From positions 203,123-225,408 of the forward strand of contig NW_003129359.1 of the NCBI RefSeq assembly GCF_000003605.2: DNA of 22,286 bases. The letters run 5' to 3'. The DNA is from Saccoglossus kowalevskii. Lineage: Eukaryota > Hemichordata > Enteropneusta > Harrimaniidae. Every line of letters starts with the position of its first letter. Position 1 is the stretch's first letter. The notes under the pieces are model-generated. The model was not told the DNA's origin. It ran no database searches and saw only the letters and a program-made list of their open reading frames with translations. This document shows positions 9,040 through 22,286 of this stretch, piece by piece. The position numbers and the translations under genes were made by a program.

Positions 9040-10221
9040 TCATACGTTTATCCATATTTGGGACCAGTTAATATATATATGGGTATACATATTCCGGGCC
9101 ACTCTACATATTCCAGTTAACATACATGAATCAATACCAGTGGGACAACAATTAAAAGAACAAGTATTCATGTTTAGGGCTAGATGGGCCTCAATGTCGA
9201 CGGACACTTCCATACTGCTGGCCAGCTAACGTACGTGTGTGCATACTCGTGCGCATTTAAATTTCTCCATATCCAGAGGATAGCTATTTCACATTTTATC
9301 CATATCCAGGGACCAGGTAATGTAAATTTATCCATATCCAGGGACCAGGTAATGTAAAGTGCTCCATGTTCAGAGAATAGCTATTTCACATTTTATCCAT
9401 ATCCAGGGACCAGGTAATGTAAATTTATCCATATCCAGGGGCCATTTAATGTAATTTGCTTCCTATCTAGAGAATAGCTATTTCTCATTTTATCCATATC
9501 CAGAGGCCAAGTATTGTAAATTTATCCATACCTAGGGAAATAGCTATTTCTCATTTTATCCATGTGCGGGACCAGGTAATGTAAATTTATCCATATCCAG
9601 GGGCCATTTAATGTAATTTGCTTCCTATCTAGAGAATAGCTATTTCTCATTTTATCCATATCCAGAGGCCAAGTATTGTAAATTTATCCATACCTAGGGA
9701 AATAGCTAATTCTCATTTTATCCATGTCCGGGCCAGGTAATGTAAATTTATCCATACCTAGGGAATAGCTAATTCTCATTTTATCCATATCCAGAGGCCA
9801 GGTAATGTAAATTTATCCATGTGCGGGGCCAGGTAATGTAAATTTATCCATGTCGGGGCCAGGTATTGTAAATTTATCCATACCTAGGGAATAGCTAATT
9901 CTCATTTTATCCATATCCAGGGGCCAGGCATTGTAAATTTTATCCACTGATAATATCTATTCTATTCTACTTATTTCACATCTAGGCATTAAGTATTACA
10001 CTTGTACCCATATCCAGGGGCCAGGTAATGCCCGTATATCGATACTAGAGGATAGCCATCTCACATTATATCCATATGTAGAGGCCAAGAAGAAATGTAC
10101 ATTTATCCATATCTATTTCCAATCTCAACCATATCCAGGGTCCACCTCATGTACACGTATCTATATCTGGGGAACAGCTATTTCATGCCATGTAATGTAC
10201 ACTTATCCATATCTAGAATAT
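9040..10221. repeat. Compound minisatellite based on a ~32-bp TTTATCCATATCCAGGG unit, with a 162-bp higher-order repeat
   Basis: The dense core (about 9265-9946) is made of units such as TTTATCCATATCCAGGGACC followed by AGGTAATGTAAA, alternating with variants containing GAATAGCTATTTCTCATTTT. A block of five units recurs almost unchanged 162 bp apart: GGGGCCATTTAATGTAATTT occurs around 9439 and again around 9601. Degenerate copies extend left to about 9040 (TTTATCCATATTTGGGACCA) and right to about 10221 (CTTATCCATATCTAG). There is no coding capacity; the plus frame at 9014-9229 is a product of the degenerate repeat. It marks the boundary between the CpG-poor left part and the CpG-rich right part. 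Confidence 0.93.
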
Positions 10222-10470
10222 TTCTTTTTCTTTGTTAAATAACCATATATTGTCATTATCCGCCTCTGGCTACTGTCGACTTTTGGTGAGTTTGCGTTTT
10301 GACATCACTCGGTCTTTTGCGTTCACAACAGAAAGCCGAAAACGCACCGACGGAAGTTGTTTCACCTGAAATTAGAAAATAGAATAAATAAAATGCCCAG
10401 AGAGCAAGTCAACAAAATGTATAAAACGACAAACTGCAATCACGGCGAGTCGACTCATGGATGTAATTGA

Positions 10471-10520
10471 GCAATTGTGACGTCACAGCTATCGGAAATA
10501 ATAGCTATATACACAATTGC
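10471..10520. promoter_or_regulatory. Nested palindrome with a perfect CRE
   Basis: GCAATTGTG (10471-10479) pairs with CACAATTGC (10512-10520). Inside it AGCTAT (10487-10492) pairs with ATAGCT (10501-10506). The left arm overlaps TGACGTCA (10478-10485), the full cAMP-response element bound by CREB/ATF bZIP proteins. Whether it works as DNA regulatory sequence or simply reflects a small palindromic repeat cannot be told from one copy. Confidence 0.35.
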
Positions 10521-10561
10521 CCGCCTTGCAATGTCTTCTCAGCCATGAACTTCCACGTCAC

Positions 10562-10594
10562 CTACTCGAGTGATTGACAGAAATTGTCGAGTAG
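10562..10594 (+). promoter_or_regulatory. PBX-MEIS composite site within an inverted repeat
   Basis: TGATTGACAG at 10571-10580 exactly matches the classic cooperative PBX-MEIS/PREP binding sequence. It is enclosed by CTACTCGA (10562-10569) and TCGAGTAG (10587-10594). The exact 10-mer is expected only about 0.04 times in a window of this size on both strands. Function is inferred from the motif and from the neighbouring homeobox gene. Confidence 0.4.
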
Positions 10595-10898
10595 TCTCGG
10601 AAATTTAGAGGAAATATTCACTATTATCCACCCATTAGGGTTAATTTCCACAAATCGGTAGCCATGCATGGTTTGTTAGTTAGTTAACTTACTGTAAATT
10701 TACTCCAATCCATTAGCGAAAGTGGTGATCAGAGGAGCAAATCAAATATACTGTGATAGCCGCAGATATACGTCTCCGTCAGAGATTAAAAGGGATTGTG
10801 TATGTGTACGTCTTCTCTGCATGTTTATCGCCCATTGAAAGTTTGATTTGAAATTGTTTGGATTTTGTTTCGGCACACTTCTCAACAATTACATAATT

Positions 10899-10901
<3 letters not shown>

Positions 10902-10932
<31 letters not shown>
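10902..10932. repeat. (TC)n / (GA)n microsatellite, 31 bp
   Basis: Uninterrupted TC dinucleotides run for about 15 copies. The minus-strand open frame through it (10779-10976) encodes an alternating Arg-Glu run caused by the repeat and is not a gene. Confidence 0.97.
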
Positions 10933-10935
<3 letters not shown>

Positions 10936-12530
10936 GTGCCCATATCTAATATATGACGAGACAATACTTTGTTCACGTTTAACTAAATTTCAATAACAGT
11001 CGCATATCTGAATTATTCGACGACAAAATTATGACCAGTGCAGCGACGCGCACGGCAGAGCACTATAAAATATATCTCGACTTGAAATGTGAGCCGTAAA
11101 TTCCATTGTTGAAATATGCTTTTAACTTTTAACTGAAAATAATACTACGTCATTACCTGGGCGTTGTGAAATATTATTTTGTATGCAAACACATTTTAAA
11201 TTCGGCGCCAATTTTAAATGCACAGGACCTGAGCCAAACTTTAAATAATCGTCAAACTAACGCACACATGCCAAATGTGCATATGAATGTTTTATGCTGT
11301 GTGTTTGGCCGTACAATACAAGTGAGCATTCCTGTGGTTAATTTTCTCTGACACCGTTTTCACTCTCTATTGTAATGTGTTCGTCCAACGAGAGAGATGC
11401 TCTGTTAACGTTTATTACTAAATGGGTATTCATTTCATACACACCGACCTGGGAGAAGAAAAAGACAAAAGTCGGGGCAGAGATGTGACAAGCAATGAGT
11501 AAGAAAACGAAAGTGACAAAGTATTTAAAGTAAAAATGTACTATTTAACTAATGTGATTTGTCCATTTCATTTATTTCGTTACAACGGTAATGTACTGGA
11601 AAAAGAACCAGTGTATTGACTTGAACAAATGAAATGAACTACTGTGCTGGGCGGAATCCGCAATTTGTTAATTAAAGTAGGCAATACTGTCCCTTAGCTT
11701 TAATGATAAATGACAAGCAATCTGGAACCACGTATTGTTTAAAATACGATAACATGCATTTGGAATACGCAACGCGCATCCTCGCTAAACAGGTTAATTC
11801 CAACCGGGCGAGTTTTCTATTGAAAGCCACCCAGGCATATCTGAATCGATTTAAACCAGGCCCCAGGCTATACAGCATCTACACCACGCGAGGATACCAA
11901 ACGTTTTCCACCCAGCAGCGTATAGCAATTACGGATTTCTGTGTCGATTTAGCGGAAAGTTCAACGCAGATTTGCAGTCAGATATATACCCACTATACCA
12001 GTGAATTTCACGACAGCTGGTTAGGCGGCAAGACCTGGCCCACCATATATGGTTTTGCCTCTAGCGTGTCAATATAATAAGCGCTGCTTGTTAATTTCCC
12101 CAGCTTGAATTTGATCTAAACGACATCACAAAGCCGGGGTTCCCAGAATACGTACTTTAAACACATTTTCCCAACACTCAACAATACAGATAGTTTGTTT
12201 TGCTAACAATTTCCATAATTACCTGCCTAAAACTACATTCGTCATCACGTAATTCTCTCGCTAAATGTGGCGTTTCTAGCCTCGGGGTATATCAATTTCG
12301 CTGGGAAACACAGGCCTGCCGCTCGATTCGTTTAATTTGTTGACCTGTTAATTTGTTTGTCACCACCGAAATGCTGTTTAGACTATTATAATATTACAAA
12401 TAAAGGAGTCGACCATTAGTAGAAAGGAAAAGGGTGAAATTCTCTTGTAAATTAGTTGTTGTGGGACAAAGCAGTTGTTTCTAGGAATAGGTTACTTTAC
12501 TGGATGGAAATGAAAGCAGCGTGAAAGCAC

Positions 12531-12564
12531 TGCCACGTGGTGGTATACAATTAAACACGTGGCA
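12531..12564. promoter_or_regulatory. Paired CACGTG E-boxes in a 9-bp inverted repeat
   Basis: TGCCACGTG (12531-12539) and CACGTGGCA (12556-12564) are perfect inverted copies. The two palindromic E-box cores are 22 bp apart, close to two helical turns, so two bHLH dimers could bind the same DNA face. CACGTG is bound by MYC/MAX-, USF- and CLOCK-type factors. The function is inferred. Confidence 0.35.
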
Positions 12565-13749
12565 AAGGCCTGTCTAAAAAAGTGCCCCACCTCCTACCAT
12601 ATGTAATTTTAACTGACTGTGTGCTTGGTGTAAATGACCGCTTACACACAGGCTTATTTGTATATTGATTGAATCACCGTCGTTTTGGTCTACCATATTA
12701 TCGATAGCTTGACAATGATCGTTCCTGGAATCAGTGCTTTGCTTCGTACGATTTTTTAATATACATAATGTATTTATATTTCAATTTGGCGCGAAGAATG
12801 GGCAGAACAGTCGCAAAAATAATAATAATATGTCACTCAAGAATCGTTTCATCGGACCCATGCTGGGACCCGCAGTCGCCTTAAACTTGGCCACTGGCAC
12901 CCGTACTCGCTTCACATATTACCAGTCTCAAACCCAGTCCGTTTCCTTACACATGTTTTGTTTTTTCCCTGAACCGTACAATACACGTATAACCGATTTG
13001 ATTCTGACATTATATCATTATATTTCTGGGGAGTTTGGGGATACACAGTAATTCTGTTACAAGTCATTAGCGTCTCCAGGCTATACGTGTTTTTATCATA
13101 TCGCCGCCTGATTTTCGTCAGATACCGTTTACCATAAAATATACGTAATGCATCCCGCGGCATTTATCAGGATTGTATGGGCTCGAATTAAGGACATATT
13201 TAGCGGAGGATGATGATGAAATGGAAAGATATATTGAAGTCAGCACACGGGGCAATCTGATAATTCTAATTTGAAAAGAGGTGAAGAAAGTGGTGTCATG
13301 TGATTAATCGCTCCCAGCCCTGATGGATCGTATCTGTCATCCAATCAGATGCATCGATCTTGTGGTTTGATGTCGCCATGACGACGGAGAGTGCATGTGA
13401 AGATAAGAAAGAGCTCAGAAACGAATAAACTTTGCGAGTAGTAGTAATAGATAGATAGAGAGTCATGCGATGATCTATACCAATAGACCATTTGCGGGTA
13501 TCTATGAGGTTTTACGTCACCAACGTAGATTTGTTAGAAGCTGATTTAAACCGTGACGCGCGCACATACACCAACTTACACGCGCTTACACATTTGTCGC
13601 TGACTGCGGGTGCTTATAAATTTCGCGGTAACTATCATACATTCTATCAGGTCACGGTGACGTGGAAAGACAGTTTAGGAACTATTTCAGTGAGATTCAT
13701 ACAAAGCTAGAAACAATCGAAGCTGAACACAAATGGCGGTTATGATTGG

Positions 13750-13815
13750 ACCGCATTCCAAAACGTGCGCTCGCGCCCGAAATTATATAACCAAAACGAG
13801 GCACCAGTAATGTTC
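13750..13815 (+). repeat. Copy A of a ~65-bp direct repeat
   Basis: This matches 17050-17112 from ACCGCATTCCAAAACGTGCG through ACGAGGCACCAGTAATGTTC. The last 39 bp are identical, and a short 3-bp-longer GC-rich segment differs in the middle. Flanking sequences on both sides are unrelated. It could be a small mobile fragment or a duplicated regulatory element. Confidence 0.85.
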
Positions 13816-16800
13816 GTGACTGTGGAATACGCCCGGGACGCCTACGCATGAATTTCGAAAGAGACCAATACGTACGGTCACAGCCCCTCCTCCTTGTTGA
13901 GGGACTGTGGTACGGTACATAATATAGATTGTTGACTTTCACGTGAGTTCACGTTTGAACAAGATAAGGTGGATGGTGATATAGTGCAAGTTATCGATAC
14001 CCATTCACCAATAAACACGAGCGCACACGTGGGAATCAGTATTTCTTTTTGGAGAGCTTTAAAACGCATTGTTACGGACATAAGTACCAGCTTGATTGGA
14101 ACTGAAGATTTGTTTTTCGTTGCGCATGCAAGGTTTGTCCTATGTCGATATGCCATAATTAAAATCGCGTGAGACGAAAATGCATTTATATTCCAACTTT
14201 TGATATTTCAAGTTGAATATCCACGTGACATAAGTGCAATTGTAGTATGACATCCATATAATATTTACACATATCAATTTCCTAGCATCATTTGGTCATA
14301 TTAATTTTTTAACAGCACACACGATAAATACACACGATACTCATTGACAGAACTGATCAAAACTCAATTCACCAACGACATGTTTACAAACCAGCGCAAT
14401 TTACTCAAAACAATAACTGTACTGAATTGGACGACGTTACATTTAATTTCCGAATAGCATGTCGGGTGTATCATGTTAAGACGTCCGATGATTGGAAGCG
14501 ACAGCGCAAAGTATAAAACGCGCCAGTAGAAAGACGACCCTCCCCGGCAATTAAATCAGCGAGACTTCACTGAATTAACGGTGCTTTATGGTTTATCGCA
14601 AATCAATGTAAATTAGATTTACACACACTCTCGTGGATATGCAGATCGGAGTGAGTTTTATTGCTGAGAGCGTGCCCTTTTTATTACTAGAACGGCTGTG
14701 TGTATTAAACGTATATTCAATATAGCAACAAAGAGCTGTTATTCAAGCGTTAACGCAAGAAAAAGTGTTGTGTAAAACAGGTTTTGTACTTACGCGGCGG
14801 AAACACATCAAAACTTGAAAGAGGAGACAATTTAGTTTAATTTCGAACATTTATTTGTTGCGCAGTAAGCGATTTACAAGTTGACCAGTCTATTATGTTA
14901 TGTTTTGTATCCACGTCTGAAAAGATGTCCTAGTATATAATACAACAATTGCATTCAATAATGTTTATTAGGTGTACGTACACTGAATATCTTGGGCATG
15001 CGCACTGCGTACGGCGATGAACACGGATTGCTCGCCTTACAGGCGTAAGTTGCATATCGGTTACAACCAAAGTAGAAAGGGGAACAGACCCGGTGTATTA
15101 CTCTTATGAGTAAATCGCTGTAGGCTCAGATACGTTGTTATTATTATTGGTCTGTATTATAGTCCAAAGCCCGGTTAAACAATTAAACTAAAATATGTCG
15201 TAAAATCACGTAAGATGTTTGTAAATTTCAATTTTGGTTTTTGAGGAATGGTACAGATAAGCTGCCATGGATTGTAGTACGCGATTGTCAAAAGTTCTCA
15301 TAAATCCCACAGAATTATTGTATTATAGGCAGTGGAAATTAATATCTTGTAATGTATTCCACCTAAAATGCTTCTAAAACGAGCAAATTAATATTAAGTG
15401 ATACTCATCTTCAATTTTAGAATAATTACATAGAAGACAGATTAGTTTACTTTTTGAATATCATTTTTCCTCTCGGTTTTCTATCCTGAGACAATGGGAC
15501 GAGCAACAAAAAAGAGATAAAATTCACCTGCCAGTGGGAACACAGAAATGAAATATCGTTCGGGTTCAAGACGAATTTGAAATTTTGACAGTTTTCTATG
15601 TGTGGTAACTGGCTGAGAACTTGAGATTAGGACTAAATCTGATTTTCTCCGTTAATCTGCGCTCTACTTGAGATTCATTAAAAAGGCATCATAATTATGA
15701 TAAAAACAGTGAGTATAATTTGTCGTAAAATAAAAGCAAACATGGTAGTATTCGTTCGATTTACGAGTGACAAAGCTATGAATTCCCTGTTCCTACATGC
15801 AGATAAAACAGGGACATGCGCATTTTTGAGTACTACGTTTACCACCAAACGGCATTTTTTATTTTACGATAAATCATGTTTTATTGCTTCCACCAAGGCC
15901 AAATACAAAGCAGAAGGATGTAATTATTCTCAAAAATACTCAAAGCCATCCACATTGCCTTTTTAATTGAGGGCATAGCGATGTCAATTCTCTCTGTTTC
16001 AATCACACAACGAAACACTTCGACGACACTTTGACGTGTTTTACGTATCAAGGTCTTGTTATCGAGTGCGTCTTAGTTGTTATTATAGTGTAACTTTAAA
16101 ATATGTCCGTTCGAAGCGGTGCGACTACATTGGTGTATGTGGGTGTATACTTGAACCTGTGTCGTCAAAATCCGAGACTGAGCCAATATGTATCCTTCAA
16201 TGGAACGTCAATTATATTATAATTGTCATTTATTTTTATAAAACTAGTAATTCTCATTGTACTATAAAACCAATTTTTCACTACAGTTATTGCAAGGGTC
16301 TAGTGAAATTTTAAAAATCGATGTATAATGAACAACGCCCACATTTTCTGCGAAAAAAGAGGTATTTCAATTTAAAAACAAAGTGTGTAAAACTCCATAT
16401 AAAACTATGAGAGGCAAAAAATAAACCGAGGCGGTAGAGCGAATCAGTTCAACTAAACATGGCTAGCTATTGCGATACTCGGGTCGTTTTTTTTAATGTT
16501 ACTAGCATGAATCATTTCTTTTCAAGCCCTATTTATGAGGTGTTCATCAATTGGCGACCTTTCACACTCGCTCCCTCGTCTGTGTATCCCCCAGGGTAAG
16601 CATCTCGGTAATATACAATACATAGATATGACATATCACATATAAGAAATTGTACATGACAAATTAGATTTATGTTTAACTTATAGGTTTTTAATATAAT
16701 AATATAAAATTGTCGTGATAACAAAAGTGAAGCAGTAGTTGAAAGTATGTAATTGATATTGAACCCCCTCCCCGCAATACCCCCCGAAAAGGAAACATAA

Positions 16801-17049
16801 CCAGAAAACGGCTGGTAATATTTACATCCACATATCATATGCCGTACATACGAATTATTTAATATATACATTGCAGTAAACTTATCTATAGTATGGTACA
16901 ACACTCTAAGAATTGGAGTCGGCGAGTGGCAGAATGACTTTAAGTCATCGCCAGTTTGTTGGCAGAATTAGTCACCATAATTGGCGTCGACTCGAAATCA
17001 AATTGTTTTGTAGTGTAACCAACATGCTTGTTTAAAAAAAAGAATTGAC
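13816..17049. other. Gene-free CpG-rich intergenic region
   Basis: No exon of a known protein, tRNA or rRNA was recognised. Open frames at 13878-14156 (minus), 15697-15966 (plus), 16036-16314 (plus) and 16533-16904 (minus, 123 codons) lack recognisable domains and convincing splice signals. A TATA-like GTATAAAACGCGCC at about 14511-14524 and a small hairpin TCCCTGTT/AACAGGGA (15784-15791 and 15807-15814) are present but unsupported by any adjacent gene. Confidence 0.45.
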
Positions 17050-17112
17050 ACCGAATTCCAAAACGTGCGGGGACCGAAATTATATAACCAAAACGAGGCA
17101 CCAGTAATGTTC
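17050..17112 (+). repeat. Copy B of a ~65-bp direct repeat
   Basis: This is the second copy of the sequence at 13750-13815, in the same orientation 3.3 kb away. The 39 bp at 17074-17112 are identical to 13777-13815, from CCGAAATTATATAACC to CAGTAATGTTC. It lies about 1.3 kb beyond the stop codon of the minus-strand homeobox gene. Confidence 0.85.
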
Positions 17113-17993
17113 TATTTTCAGTTTATATTTCATGTGTGAATGAGGGTACTACTATTTCCAGCATCACTCAACGCTGCACACCGCGTCGTGTTCCAGACAT
17201 GAGTCCCATGCGACATATTATACATATATAAAATACGATGTTTGTTTATTCGAACACGCGCATTGCTTTACAACTTCCGCTAAAAGCGTGTGAGATAATT
17301 TGCTAGCATTAACTATTCTTACAGCGTAAATAACTGTGTCACATTTTTGTGCCGAGAAAGAGCCACAGTGAACACACAGGAATGTGTCACCAAAATCGTT
17401 TCGTTGACATTTTTGTATTTTGTTTACGGCGGACGCTAAAGGAGAAAACCTGAAAAAGTGATCAATGACCACCAATTTATATTTTCGATTTTTTAATATG
17501 TTGCTATGGAGTGTATACATGTCAAAATTAATAAAAATGGAAAAACATTCCCTCCTTGAAAGTCATAATTTCTTTCGCCAAAATTATTACGCCACATTTT
17601 GGACATTTGTATAAATTCTTTGTTAATTTTGAACCAAATTGAAATAACTCCCAATTCCAATATGTTTTGAGGAAAATATATGAATCAATTTAAAACAAAT
17701 TATGAAGTTTTTTTTTATGATAAATAACAAAAATTTATTTTGGCCCTCAAAGGCATTATGGCGTCTTTCCAATATCTTACGGTCGCAGCTATTTACCGGA
17801 AATGATACTTAAATAGTAAGTATAGTGTATTTGAGATATTTTGTATATCATAATCGCATCAGAAATATGATTTAGTTCGTCAGTTAGGTGGCGGTGTGTC
17901 TTGTTCAGCTGACATTATATGACCCCATCAAGCTGCAGCCGTTAGATGAGTTTTCAATTAACGCGAGATCTCATTGACGGAACACAGTAGTCA
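17113..17993. other. Gene-free 3' flank of the homeobox gene
   Basis: No recognisable coding segment was found. The minus-strand frame 17218-17520 (100 codons) shows no known domain. The stretch 17520-17760 is AT-rich, with several AATTTT runs. Confidence 0.45.
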
Positions 17994-18194
17994 TTTCGTT
18001 CTATAATCTCACATTTCTACAGTGTCAAATCTTTTGTCCTGTAGTGTCACATTTCTTGTCCTACAATGTCACACTTTTTGTCAAGCCGAGTCTCATTTCT
18101 CTTGTTCTACAGTGTCACATTTCTCGTTCTGCAGTCCCACATTTCATTTGTTCTGTCCTGTAATATTTCTCTAATCCCGTAGTGTTATATTTCG
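17994..18194. repeat. Degenerate minisatellite, about 8 copies of a ~24-bp unit
   Basis: The unit is roughly TCTACAGTGTCACATTTCTT plus GTCC. Variants include CCTGTAGTGTCACATTTCTT, CCTACAATGTCACACTTTTT and TCTGCAGTCCCACATTTCAT, decaying to CCCGTAGTGTTATATTTC at the end. Spacing is irregular. It starts about 120 bp beyond the probable poly(A) signal of the homeobox gene, so it is probably just outside the transcript. Confidence 0.85.
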
Positions 18195-18316
18195 TATATT
18201 TGGTTCAACAATTAATGATAAACTCGTTGAAGTTGCTGGTTTTTTTAAAAAATTATTATTAGTTCAAGTATTGATAGAAGAATACACTGTTTTAATGAAA
18301 AAAGATTTAAATAATG

Positions 18317-18322
18317 TTTATT
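18317..18322 (-). terminator. Probable poly(A) signal of the homeobox gene
   Basis: On the minus strand an AATAAA (plus-strand TTTATT) lies 65 bp downstream of the TGA stop codon, within an A/T-rich 3' end. It is the first canonical signal after the stop and predicts a short 3' UTR. Confidence 0.45.
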
Positions 18323-18386
18323 TGTTATTTTGTTCTAGCATATGTTATGCAGGCTTCTTAATTGTAAGAGGAAAATAAGAAAAAAA

Positions 18387-22286
<3,900 letters not shown>

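Larger units (their letters stand above)
10222..13749. other. Gene-free, CpG-richer intergenic region with regulatory-like motifs
   Basis: I recognise no spliced exon or RNA gene here. The longest open frame (plus, 11703-12077, 124 codons, ATG to TAA) has no known domain, signal peptide or membrane segment. It is close to what chance allows, so I do not call it a gene. Frames at 12734-13051 (plus) and 13492-13710 (plus) are similarly unconvincing. The separately listed palindromes and binding-site-like motifs lie here, along with several TAATTA/ATTAC homeodomain-type cores, for example around 12218-12260. Confidence 0.5.

Noticed and set aside
10779-10976. Minus-strand frame with an Arg-Glu run
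   Set aside because: The run is the translation of the (GA)n microsatellite; the flanks show no protein features.
14505-14560. TATA-like GTATAAAACGCGCC followed by a pyrimidine-rich stretch, as a possible promoter
   Set aside because: No coding exon or RNA gene follows on the plus strand, and TATA-like strings are frequent in this AT-rich DNA.
15784-15814. TCCCTGTT/AACAGGGA hairpin as a regulatory RNA
   Set aside because: The stem is only 8 bp with a 15-base loop, which is expected by chance in several places in a window of this size.
16533-16904. 123-codon minus-strand frame
   Set aside because: AT-driven composition, no recognisable domain, no promoter or splice support; about as long as chance frames get in this window.

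Overview
This window looks like nuclear DNA from an animal, most likely a marine invertebrate. The reasons are spliced genes with GT-AG introns, two intact-looking but incomplete genes in about 22 kb, abundant small non-autonomous DNA transposons and minisatellites, and a homeobox gene whose homeodomain is closest to a BarH-related family (Bari-like) that, from memory, is kept in invertebrates and lost in vertebrates. I cannot name the phylum: a lophotrochozoan, hemichordate or cephalochordate would all fit. No bacterial operon, rRNA, tRNA, CRISPR array or viral gene was recognised.

Left part (1-4.2 kb): the 3' five exons of a plus-strand gene for a non-haem iron, 2-oxoglutarate-dependent oxygenase of the isopenicillin-N-synthase-like superfamily (exons 699-777, 886-1008, 1512-1700, 2714-2824, 3434-3616). 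All splice phases agree and the iron ligands and the 2OG-binding Arg-x-Ser are present. The N-terminal roughly one third lies upstream of the window. A 40-bp minisatellite starts just after the stop codon.

Middle part (4.1-10.2 kb): gene-free and built largely of repeats. It holds a fold-back element (4618-4777), a 1.57-kb TTAA-flanked element with inverted ends (5177-6742), a Harbinger-like MITE with a 3-bp TTA duplication nested in an older repeat whose uninterrupted copy is also in the window (7363-7559 against 4122-4186), and a second TTAA-flanked MITE (8274-8406) related to one in the last intron of the oxygenase gene (3178-3343). A large compound minisatellite lies at about 9.0-10.2 kb.

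Right part (10.2-22.3 kb): CpG-rich, unlike the CpG-poor left part, with few recognisable transposons. It contains several cis-regulatory-like motifs (a perfect PBX-MEIS composite site, a paired CACGTG, CRE palindromes), a 39-bp exact duplication 3.3 kb apart, and the two 3' exons of a minus-strand homeobox gene (18387-18633 and 18863-19211). Its first exon was not found in the 3 kb upstream. The two genes converge, with nearly 15 kb between their stop codons. I see no functional link between them; the right part reads as the regulatory neighbourhood of a developmental transcription factor.
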